A DNA stretch of 5,738 nucleotides, from contig JACCXA010000234.1 in assembly GCA_013697365.1 (NCBI GenBank), forward strand, positions 1-5,738, written 5' to 3'. The translations under genes were made by a program, and so were the position numbers. This DNA is from Chthoniobacterales bacterium. Its GTDB lineage: Bacteria > Verrucomicrobiota > Verrucomicrobiia > Chthoniobacterales > UBA10450. Positions 1 through 4,849 of the stretch are shown piece by piece (the stretch's first letter is position 1; each line of letters starts with the position of its first letter). The notes beneath the pieces were generated by a model. That model was not told where the DNA came from, made no database searches, and saw only the letters and a list, made by a program, of their open reading frames with translations.

Positions 1-130
1 GATTTCGAAGATCCCCATCCTCACGACAATGCGCGCGGCGCAGGCGAGCGTGAATGGGATCCGCTCCCTGCAGAAGACGAGCCTCCAGGTGAAGACGCTA
101 CAGGAATATCACGCGGCCGTGGAAGGCTGA
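1..130 (+). CDS. carB: Carbamoyl-phosphate synthase large chain, C-terminal end (partial)
   Basis: Only the last 42 codons are in the window; the reading frame begins at base 2 and ends with TGA at 128-130. The peptide contains ISKIPILTTMRAAQASVNGI followed by a charged stretch and ends QEYHAAVEG. This fits the end of the large subunit of carbamoyl-phosphate synthase, where the methylglyoxal-synthase-like allosteric domain finishes with a TT-x-x-A-A-x-A...I-R/K-x-L pattern and a short L-Q-E-Y/M-H tail. The enzyme makes carbamoyl phosphate from glutamine nitrogen, bicarbonate and ATP for pyrimidine and arginine synthesis in the cytoplasm; this domain binds effectors. The gene runs in from the left, so its start and catalytic domains cannot be checked. 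It is followed by an inverted repeat that could help end transcription. The call rests on a short tail recognised from family knowledge, so it is good but not certain. Confidence 0.82.
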   Translation, partial: ISKIPILTTMRAAQASVNGIRSLQKTSLQVKTLQEYHAAVEG

Positions 131-140
131 GGGGAAACGC

Positions 141-189
141 CGAACATCGAAGGGTGATCGCGCATCGCTTTTCTCCACTTCGATGTTCG
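141..189. repeat. 12-bp perfect inverted repeat between convergent genes
   Basis: CGAACATCGAAG (141-152) is exactly complementary to CTTCGATGTTCG (178-189), with a 25-base loop. The right arm continues as a tandem of CGATGTT (181-187 and 188-194). It lies between the end of carB (+) and the end of the small minus-strand ORF at 207-317, so it could act as a two-way transcription end or be a dispersed repeat. No T-tract follows on either strand, so a classical intrinsic terminator is not supported. Confidence 0.6.
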
Positions 190-206
190 ATGTTCGCCCA
201 GCTGGT

Positions 207-317
207 CTACCAGCCGCCACTGCAGCCGCGCATCAGTGCCAGCAGAACGATCGTGCCAATGACTGAAACTCCGATCGACCCAAGACAGCCGAGCCGGTTC
301 GAAAAAAAGGCGAACAT
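207..317 (-). CDS. Small single-pass membrane peptide (36 aa), unknown function
   Basis: Reading the minus strand, ATG at 317-315 opens a 36-codon frame ending in TAG at 209-207. The peptide begins MFAFFSNRLGCLGS, continues with a hydrophobic run of about 16 residues (IGVSVIGTIVLLALM, roughly 15-29) and ends RGCSGGW. This is a plausible one-pass membrane peptide with a short N-terminal basic segment, two conserved-looking Cys-Leu-Gly/Cys-Ser-Gly features and a tiny tail. It fills an otherwise empty gap between carB and the cyclophilin gene, convergent with the former and divergent from the latter. No strong Shine-Dalgarno is visible (only AGAG directly before the ATG). I recall similar small hydrophobic ORFs in Verrucomicrobia, but cannot name a family. 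It could be a chance ORF; the balanced membrane-peptide composition argues against that. Confidence 0.5.
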   Translation of the reverse strand: MFAFFSNRLGCLGSIGVSVIGTIVLLALMRGCSGGW

Positions 318-370
318 ACTCTGAAATCGCCGTGAGCCCGGGCCTCAGCCGTAACGAAGCGGCAAACTGC

Positions 371-396
371 GTGACACCGCGGCGGGATCGTGTCAC
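371..396. promoter_or_regulatory. Inverted repeat GTGACAC-N12-GTGTCAC upstream of the cyclophilin start
   Basis: GTGACAC (371-377) and GTGTCAC (390-396) are perfect complements separated by 12 bases, and the right arm ends 10 bases before the ATG at 407. The geometry suits either an operator for a dimeric regulator or an mRNA hairpin just ahead of the start codon. No purine-rich ribosome binding site is visible there, so the hairpin may matter for initiation. Function is inferred only from position and symmetry. Confidence 0.35.
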
Positions 397-406
397 TGGT
401 CTCCGC

Positions 407-1045
407 ATGAAATCGATCATGCTCGGTTGCCTGGCGGGACTCCTCCTCGTTGCGGCAAATGCGCGCAGCCAGGACCCAGCCAGTATTGCCACACCTTCAC
501 CAACCATGACCCCATCATCCAGCCCGGCCGCCAACGAAGTCGCAGTCATCACCACCAGCGAAGGCGAGATGGTCGCCGAGTTCTGGCCCGACGTGGCACC
601 AGCGACAGTCGAAAACTTCAAGAAACTGGCGCGCCAAGGATTTTATGATGGGACGGCGTTTCATCGCATCGTGAAGGGCTTCATGATCCAGGGCGGCGAT
701 CCGCTGACGAAAGACCCGTCGAAAGAAAGCCGCTGGGGCACAGGCGATCCCGGTTACAAGATCAAGGCGGAGTTCAACAAAAAGTCGCACGAACGAGGCG
801 TGCTTTCGATGGCGCGCTCAAGCGATCCAGATTCTGCCGGCAGTCAATTCTTCATCTGTCTGGCGAATGTGAACCGCCTCGATGGGCAATACACCACCTT
901 CGGCAAAGTCATTAAAGGGGACGACGTCCTCGGCAAGCTTGGCGACATCGAAACGGCGATGAGCGGCGGCGGTGAGAAGAGCAAGCCAACCAAGCGCGTC
1001 GCGGTTGAAAGCATCAAGATCGTCCCGGCCGATTCGGTGAAGTAG
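407..1045 (+). CDS. Exported cyclophilin-type peptidyl-prolyl cis-trans isomerase
   Basis: The protein has 212 residues from ATG 407. Residues 1-19 form a signal peptide (MKS, then a hydrophobic core, then A-N-A as a probable cleavage site), followed by a Thr/Ser/Pro-rich linker (about 27-42), so the enzyme should fold proteins outside the cytoplasm. Residues 44-207 are a full cyclophilin domain: FHR at 85-87 (R87 is the catalytic arginine), QGGD at 95-98, SAGSQFFIC at 143-151 and LDGQYTTFGKV at 158-168. The tryptophan that binds cyclosporin A in human cyclophilin A is replaced by R157, so drug binding is probably weak; the catalytic residues are intact. A GTG at 332 extends the frame but would bury the signal peptide behind 25 residues, so the internal ATG is preferred. 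The gene is followed by a palindromic repeat and then the amidase gene. Confidence 0.9.
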   Translation: MKSIMLGCLAGLLLVAANARSQDPASIATPSPTMTPSSSPAANEVAVITTSEGEMVAEFWPDVAPATVENFKKLARQGFYDGTAFHRIVKGFMIQGGDPLTKDPSKESRWGTGDPGYKIKAEFNKKSHERGVLSMARSSDPDSAGSQFFICLANVNRLDGQYTTFGKVIKGDDVLGKLGDIETAMSGGGEKSKPTKRVAVESIKIVPADSVK

Positions 1046-1057
1046 CGGTCGGATTTC

Positions 1058-1146
1058 TTCTGAGCGGCGGTCTATGACCGCCGTCTTCCTAGACAGTGAG
1101 TCAACCGAATCACGGAGAACGGCGGTCACAAACCGCCGCTACAGAG
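1058..1146. repeat. REPIN-like palindromic element, two hairpin arms in inverted orientation
   Basis: Arm 1 (1063-1084) is a hairpin with an 8-bp perfect stem, CGGCGGTC / GACCGCCG, and a TAT loop. Arm 2 (1119-1140) is a hairpin with stem CGGCGGT / ACCGCCG and a five-base loop. The reverse complement of arm 2 matches arm 1 at 20 of 22 positions, so the two arms are inverted copies separated by 34 bases; weaker matching (TCTG) continues just outside. This is the layout of a REPIN: two short palindromic REP units facing each other. It starts 13 bases after the cyclophilin stop codon and runs into the amidase reading frame, whose only early start codon (GTG 1096) lies in the spacer. No transposase is visible in the window. 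Confidence 0.7.
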
Positions 1147-2019
1147 GCGACAAAAGTCGCCTTGGTGCAGATGCGCTGCGACGCCGATCCGGCCGCTAAT
1201 CTGGAGGCGGCCATTGCCTTCATCGGGGAAGCGGCCGGTAAAGGCGCCGAGATCGTGTGCCTGCCGGAGCTGTTTCGTTCGCAGTATTTTTGCCAGTCCG
1301 AAGACCACGCCAACTTTGCCCTGGCGGAAGCGGTGCCGGGTCCGACGACAACGCGCCTGGAACAAGTAGCCCGAGAACACAAGGTGGTCATTGTCGCTTC
1401 CTTGTTCGAAAAAAGAGCGGCCGGCGTTTACCACAACACGGCTGCGATCATCGATTCTGACGGCAAGTTTTTGGGGAAATATCGCAAGATGCACATCCCG
1501 GATGACCCGGCATTTTACGAGAAGTTTTACTTCACGCCGGGCGATCTCGGGTTCAAAGCCTGGCCTACCCAACGCGGCAACATCGGTGTCTGCGTTTGCT
1601 GGGATCAGTGGTATCCGGAAGCGGCGCGACTGACCGCTTTGCGTGGGGCGCAGCTTCTATTTTATCCGACCGCCATCGGCTGGCATCCCGCGGAGAAAGA
1701 GAAATACGGAAAGGCGCAGCACTCTAGTTGGGAAACGATGCAGCGCAGCCACGCGATCGCGAACGGCTGCTTCGTTGCGGCCGTGAACCGCGTGGGCCAT
1801 GAATCGCCCGCGGGTGGATCCGGGATCGAGTTCTGGGGACAAAGCTTTCTATGCGCGCCGAGCGGCGAGATCATCGCAAAGGGGAGTATCGATCAGGAAG
1901 AGATCGTGCTGGCCGATGTTGAGTGGGGTCGTGTGGATGAACACCGCACCCACTGGCCTTTTTTGCGTGATCGGCGGATCGACGCTTACGCAGGGATCGA
2001 GCAGCGCATGATCGACTAG
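1096..2019 (+). CDS. aguB: N-carbamoylputrescine amidase-like carbon-nitrogen hydrolase
   Basis: A 307-residue nitrilase-superfamily enzyme. The catalytic triad is visible: E58 in LPELF, K131 in YRKMHIPDD and C168 in CVCWDQWYPEAAR. The segments YFCQ (64-67), EKFYFTPGD (142-150) and LLFYPTAIGW (187-196) and the late FLRDRRIDAY (289-298) match N-carbamoylputrescine amidase as known from plants and bacteria, which hydrolyses N-carbamoylputrescine to putrescine, CO2 and ammonia in the cytoplasm. The usual partner, agmatine deiminase (aguA), is not next to it. The start is odd: an in-frame stop lies at 1090-1092, so GTG 1096 is the only early start, and residues 8-15 are encoded by one arm of a dispersed repeat; no clear ribosome binding site precedes it. 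Later starts (TTG 1162, ATG 1171) would cut into the first beta strand KVALVQM. Another ureido or amide substrate is possible. Confidence 0.83.
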   Translation: MSQPNHGERRSQTAATEATKVALVQMRCDADPAANLEAAIAFIGEAAGKGAEIVCLPELFRSQYFCQSEDHANFALAEAVPGPTTTRLEQVAREHKVVIVASLFEKRAAGVYHNTAAIIDSDGKFLGKYRKMHIPDDPAFYEKFYFTPGDLGFKAWPTQRGNIGVCVCWDQWYPEAARLTALRGAQLLFYPTAIGWHPAEKEKYGKAQHSSWETMQRSHAIANGCFVAAVNRVGHESPAGGSGIEFWGQSFLCAPSGEIIAKGSIDQEEIVLADVEWGRVDEHRTHWPFLRDRRIDAYAGIEQRMID

Positions 2020-2056
2020 CGGAACACAGGCTGGAAGCTTGTTTTGAACCGTCGCG

Positions 2057-2086
2057 TTTACTTCGCTGTCGGAGCGGGTGTATCAT
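2057..2086 (+). promoter_or_regulatory. Candidate sigma-70-type promoter of the superoxide dismutase gene
   Basis: TTTACT (2057-2062; 4 of 6 to TTGACA) is followed after 18 bases by TATCAT (2081-2086; 5 of 6 to TATAAT). Transcription would then begin about at 2092-2093, that is at or beside the ATG at 2092, which has no Shine-Dalgarno before it. The two facts fit a leaderless transcript. The evidence is sequence pattern only. Confidence 0.4.
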
Positions 2087-2091
2087 CCAGT

Positions 2092-2625
2092 ATGAAAAGA
2101 TTCCTTCCTGTCCTTGCAGTTTTCGCGACGTTTTGCGCCTCTCCTGATCTCTCTCGAGCGCATGACGAGAATGATGTGCAGAAAGCCATCGCAGTCTTGA
2201 ACTCTGCTTCTGGCAGCAAGGTGACAGGTACTGTGACTTTCACGAAAGCGGGGAATGAAGTGAAGGTGGTGGCGGATGTCACCGGCCTCGCTCCCGGCAA
2301 ACATGGCTTCCATGTCCACGAGTTTGGCGATTGCTCCGATCCGAAGGCAGAATCGGCTGGAAGCCACTTTAATCCTGATAAGCATCAGCACGGCGCTCCC
2401 GACGCGGCGGATCGGCATGCTGGTGATCTTGGCAACCTCGAGGCAGATGCGTCTGGGAAAGCGCGTTTGGAATGGACCGACAAAGTCATGAAGCTAGCCG
2501 GCAAGAATTCGATTGTTGGTTATGCCGTGATCGTGCACGAGAAGACCGACGACCTGAAAACGCAGCCCACGGGTGACGCCGGCGGGCGGTTGGCGTGCGG
2601 CGTTATCGGGGTGGCGAAAGAGTAG
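2092..2625 (+). CDS. sodC: Exported Cu/Zn superoxide dismutase
   Basis: The 177-residue protein converts superoxide to peroxide and oxygen. Residues 1-23 are a signal peptide (MKRF, hydrophobic core, S-R-A then HDEN), placing it in the periplasm; the Cys at 15 has no lipobox before it, so a lipoprotein is unlikely. All metal ligands of the family are present: copper H74, H76 (GFHVHEFGDC), H92 (bridging, SHFNP) and H149 (VIVHEKTDDL); zinc H92, H100, H109 and D112 (RHAGDLGN). The disulfide pair C81 and C169 and the substrate-guiding R166 (GGRLACGVIG) are also in place, with family spacing. ATG 2092 is chosen because it starts the signal peptide directly; a TTG at 2044 would add 16 residues ahead of it. 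The exonuclease gene begins 20 bp downstream, so the two may be cotranscribed. Confidence 0.95.
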   Translation: MKRFLPVLAVFATFCASPDLSRAHDENDVQKAIAVLNSASGSKVTGTVTFTKAGNEVKVVADVTGLAPGKHGFHVHEFGDCSDPKAESAGSHFNPDKHQHGAPDAADRHAGDLGNLEADASGKARLEWTDKVMKLAGKNSIVGYAVIVHEKTDDLKTQPTGDAGGRLACGVIGVAKE

Positions 2626-2645
2626 CGTCTCTCTCGGGATCTGTG

Positions 2646-3686
2646 ATGGATTTGCTGAGCATCGGCGAAGTGAAGCGCCGAGCGCAGACCGCCAGTGTCT
2701 CGGCGCGTTTGCATGTGCAGGTGAGCGCCACGGAAGCCAAGGCCACACGCGAGGGCAAACCATATTGCGAGCTCGGACTGGCGGACGCGTGCGATCGCAT
2801 GACGCTGCGCGTCTGGAGCGATCATCCCGAGTTCAAAGCCTGCGATTCGCTCCAGGCCTCGGACTTTATCGAAGTCACGGGCGAGTTCCAGCAGCACCAG
2901 CAATTCGGACTGGATGCGAAGCGCTGGACAACGCGCGCGTTGAACGCGCAGGAAATCTCGGTGTTGCTGCAAGGGCCGCCGGAGTTACGCGCGAGACAAT
3001 CAGCCGATTGGAACCACATCACCGAGCGGGTGGAATCAATCCAGGATCCGCGGCTGCGGGCTTTAGGCAACGCCTTCATCGCGGAGTGGGGTGACCGCTT
3101 TCGTCGCACGGCCGGCGCGCGCAGTTATCATCACGCGCGGCGTGGCGGCCTGGTCGAGCACACCGCACAGATGATGCGACTGGCGACGCAAATCGCTCCT
3201 CTCTATCCGCAGCTCAATCGTGATCTGCTCATTGCCGTGATTCTCTTTCATGATTCCGGGAAGCTTTGGGAGAACCACCTGCCGGAAACCGGCTTCACGA
3301 TGGGCTACGATGAACGGGGCGAGCTGATGGGGCACATCTCGATCGGTCTTGAGTTGGTCAACTCACTTTGGCGAAAACTGCAGGCGTCGGAGGCCGCCGA
3401 TAGTTGGGGCCGACTGTCGCCGGCCTCGGAAGATGTGCGTTTGCACCTGCTCCACCTCATCGGCGCCCATCACGGGGAGGCGCAGTTCGGGTCACCGGTC
3501 AGCCCGAAAACCCCGGAAGCGATGGCGCTGAATTACATCGATAATTTGGACGCGCGAATGGAGATGTTTGCGGCGGGGTATTTGGTCGCGAAGCCAATTG
3601 CAGAGCGAATCTACGATCGCGTCCGGCCACTGCCCGGGAATCTGGTGAAGCCGCTGGAGAAATTTTCGGCTGCCCCGGAGCGGTGA
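2646..3686 (+). CDS. yhaM: YhaM-family 3'-5' exoribonuclease (OB fold plus HD domain)
   Basis: The 346-residue protein follows the domain order of YhaM/CBF1: an N-terminal OB-fold nucleic-acid binding part (about 15-105, with GKPYCELGLAD and LRVWSD), then an HD metal-dependent phosphohydrolase domain (about 155-315). The HD signature is seen as H172 (GGLVEHTAQM), H202-D203 (LFHDSGKLWE), H230 (GHISIG), H275-H276 (GAHHGEAQFGSP) and D299/D302 (NYIDNLDARM). The late segment closely resembles B. subtilis YhaM, which degrades RNA and single-stranded DNA from the 3' end. It is slightly longer than the roughly 314-residue B. subtilis protein. ATG 2646 is preferred, with GGGA seven bases upstream; GTG 2643 is adjacent and GTG 2595 would overlap sodC. 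The short gap after sodC suggests shared transcription. The family call is firm; the exact substrate is inferred. Confidence 0.88.
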   Translation: MDLLSIGEVKRRAQTASVSARLHVQVSATEAKATREGKPYCELGLADACDRMTLRVWSDHPEFKACDSLQASDFIEVTGEFQQHQQFGLDAKRWTTRALNAQEISVLLQGPPELRARQSADWNHITERVESIQDPRLRALGNAFIAEWGDRFRRTAGARSYHHARRGGLVEHTAQMMRLATQIAPLYPQLNRDLLIAVILFHDSGKLWENHLPETGFTMGYDERGELMGHISIGLELVNSLWRKLQASEAADSWGRLSPASEDVRLHLLHLIGAHHGEAQFGSPVSPKTPEAMALNYIDNLDARMEMFAAGYLVAKPIAERIYDRVRPLPGNLVKPLEKFSAAPER

Positions 3687-3687
3687 T

Positions 3688-3794
3688 GGAGCACGGCCGT
3701 CCCGGCTGTCCGGAGAACAGCCGTCATCCTGGTTCGAAGCTGAAACAGCAGGAAGACGCCCGCTGTCCGCACAGGCGAGGACGCGCTGTGCTCC
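3688..3794. repeat. 107-bp palindromic element (REPIN/MITE-like) between convergent genes
   Basis: The element starts GGAGCAC (3688-3694) and ends with its exact complement GTGCTCC (3788-3794). Its left part contains a hairpin, CGGCTGT (3703-3709) with ACAGCCG (3717-3723) and a seven-base loop. Its right part (3746-3795, read on the minus strand) aligns with 5690-5737 at about 42 of 50 columns, and its left part matches 5691-5712 at 21 of 22. So both ends belong to one repeat family placed head to head. It begins one base after the exonuclease stop codon and ends one base before the methyltransferase stop codon, and might serve both genes as a transcription end, though there is no T-tract. 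Confidence 0.7.
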
Positions 3795-3795
3795 G

Positions 3796-4587
3796 TCACG
3801 CGAGACGCCGCTTTGCTTCGGTGAAGTACGTCTCATCGATCTCGAACCCGATGAACTTCGGCACGCCGCATTGTTGTGCAGCGACCGCCGAGTTCCCGAT
3901 GCCGAGGAAGGGATCAAGCATAATCTCAACCCGCTCGATCCCGTGCAGCTTGATGCAATTCTCCGCCAACTCGATTGGGAACGTTGCCGGATGCGGCCGC
4001 TGTTTATCGCGGCTCTTGATTGTCTTGTAGGGCACAAACCAGGTGTTGCCACGGCACCGCAGATCGCTCCCACCAGTATGACTCCAGCGAGCGATGTTGC
4101 TCTTGTCCTGATAAGGCACACCGAGCGCGAGGCGGTCGAGCGGGGTGGTCCCTTCCGGAGTGAGATGGAAGATGTATTCGTGGCAATCATTCAGGAAACG
4201 CCGTGAGTTAATCGGTTTGAAGTGCCCGCGCGAAAGCGCTGTTCCGTCCTCCTCCTCCAGCGAGATCGCCTTGATCCAGTGAATCGTGTTTTGCAAAACG
4301 AAAAGCGATCGCAAGCGCATTATCATCTCGTGCGGGAGGAGAGGGTTTGACGGCGCGGAGCCGATGTTTAGAAAAAGAGATCCTTCCGATCCCAGGATAC
4401 GCCTCGCTTCTACAGCCCACTTTTCGGACCAATCGAGATAGCTCCCGCGCGCCGCTCGATCGCAGTATTGGCTGTAGGAGATACCGAGGTTGTAGGGCGG
4501 CGAGGTGACGATGAGGTCGACCGACGCTTCGGGAAGGCGCGACATGCCGTCGATGCAATCACCGTGTTCGAGAGCGAAAGCGGTCAT
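3796..4587 (-). CDS. Orphan beta-class DNA methyltransferase (N6-adenine or N4-cytosine)
   Basis: The 263-residue protein transfers a methyl group from S-adenosylmethionine to an exocyclic amino group in DNA. The catalytic motif IV appears first, TSPPYNLGISY (28-38, SPPY at 29-32), and the AdoMet-binding motif near the end: RPHPATFP (197-204, motif X-like), LDPFLGIGNSAVAA (224-237, motif I) and FEID (248-251, motif II). Order IV...X-I defines the beta class; the middle (about 110-190) should be the target-recognition part. SPPY is common in N4-cytosine enzymes but also occurs in adenine enzymes, so the base is undecided. The start is ATG 4587, which gives the usual HGDCIDGM opening and has GGGAG eight bases upstream; ATG 4602 is possible and lies one base after an upstream stop. 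No restriction enzyme or specificity gene is adjacent. Confidence 0.88.
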   Translation of the reverse strand: MTAFALEHGDCIDGMSRLPEASVDLIVTSPPYNLGISYSQYCDRAARGSYLDWSEKWAVEARRILGSEGSLFLNIGSAPSNPLLPHEMIMRLRSLFVLQNTIHWIKAISLEEEDGTALSRGHFKPINSRRFLNDCHEYIFHLTPEGTTPLDRLALGVPYQDKSNIARWSHTGGSDLRCRGNTWFVPYKTIKSRDKQRPHPATFPIELAENCIKLHGIERVEIMLDPFLGIGNSAVAAQQCGVPKFIGFEIDETYFTEAKRRLA

Positions 4588-4603
4588 GTCGAAGACTCCC
4601 ATT

Positions 4604-4672
4604 TTACGCCTGCTCGTACAACTCGAAATCGTGGAGCCGGCCCGCCGTTTCACTCGATACGATCCTGAAGCC
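4604..4672 (-). pseudogene. Possible 3' remnant of a gene formerly upstream of the methyltransferase
   Basis: On the minus strand an open frame without repeat character runs from the edge of the palindromic element to TAA at 4606-4604, encoding FRIVSSETAGRLHDFELYEQ and a final Ala. The stop is followed after one base by the alternative methyltransferase start ATG 4602 (TAAAATG), as in translationally coupled operon genes. The composition resembles the end of a real protein; the frame has no start codon of its own outside the repeat. The simplest reading is that the repeat now borders the tail of a lost gene. No family can be named with confidence, and a chance ORF is possible. Confidence 0.25.
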
Positions 4673-4794
4673 TGTCATCCCTGAGCGGAGCACAGTGGGA
4701 GTCGAGGATCTCCCTGGGTGGTCTGGAGCCCACGCATGACGGCGAGCATAGCTTGGCAACTCCACGAGATCCCTCGATTTCGGTCGGGATGACA
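4673..4794. repeat. 122-bp imperfect palindromic element (MITE-like)
   Basis: The ends are exact complements, TGTCATCC (4673-4680) and GGATGACA (4787-4794). Inside, TCGAGGATCTC (4702-4712) faces GAGATCCCTCGA (4766-4777), differing by one base insertion. The centre is unrelated spacer. Repeats with GTCATCCC ends and an inner GGATCTC core are widespread in soil bacteria and often give false ORFs in database translations; that is recalled knowledge, not something shown by this window. It occupies most of the space between the divergent methyltransferase and thiG genes, so it may influence both promoters. No coding potential of its own and no target duplication is clear. Confidence 0.75.
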
Positions 4795-4849
4795 CGACCT
4801 GCGGATGACCTTCTGCACAAGGCCGCCCTGTGATAGATTGCAGAACAAA

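Noticed and set aside
332..406. GTG 332 as start of the cyclophilin
   Set aside because: The extra 25 residues would precede the signal peptide, and the segment includes the inverted repeat at 371-396.
109..621. 170-codon minus-strand open frame across the carB/cyclophilin gap
   Set aside because: It overlaps the cyclophilin gene and its signal peptide antisense, has Arg-rich low-information composition and no recognisable domain; the small membrane ORF at 207-317 is in another frame.
2595..2645. GTG 2595 as start of the exonuclease
   Set aside because: It would overlap the conserved C-terminus of the superoxide dismutase and add residues without family match; ATG 2646 has a GGGA upstream.
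3703..3723. Intrinsic terminator after the exonuclease
   Set aside because: The 7-bp hairpin is clear but is not followed by a T-tract, and it is part of the dispersed repeat.
3492..4190. 232-codon minus-strand open frame
   Set aside because: It crosses the YhaM C-terminus, the palindromic element and the methyltransferase in a different frame, with Ser/Arg-rich shadow composition.
4604..4795. 63-codon minus-strand open frame as a full gene
   Set aside because: Its first two thirds are translated palindromic repeat; only the last 20 or so codons look protein-like and are listed as a possible remnant.
4673..4849. TPP riboswitch ahead of thiG
   Set aside because: The conserved CUGAGA and the downstream pyrophosphate-sensor sequence are missing; the CTGAG seen belongs to the palindromic repeat.
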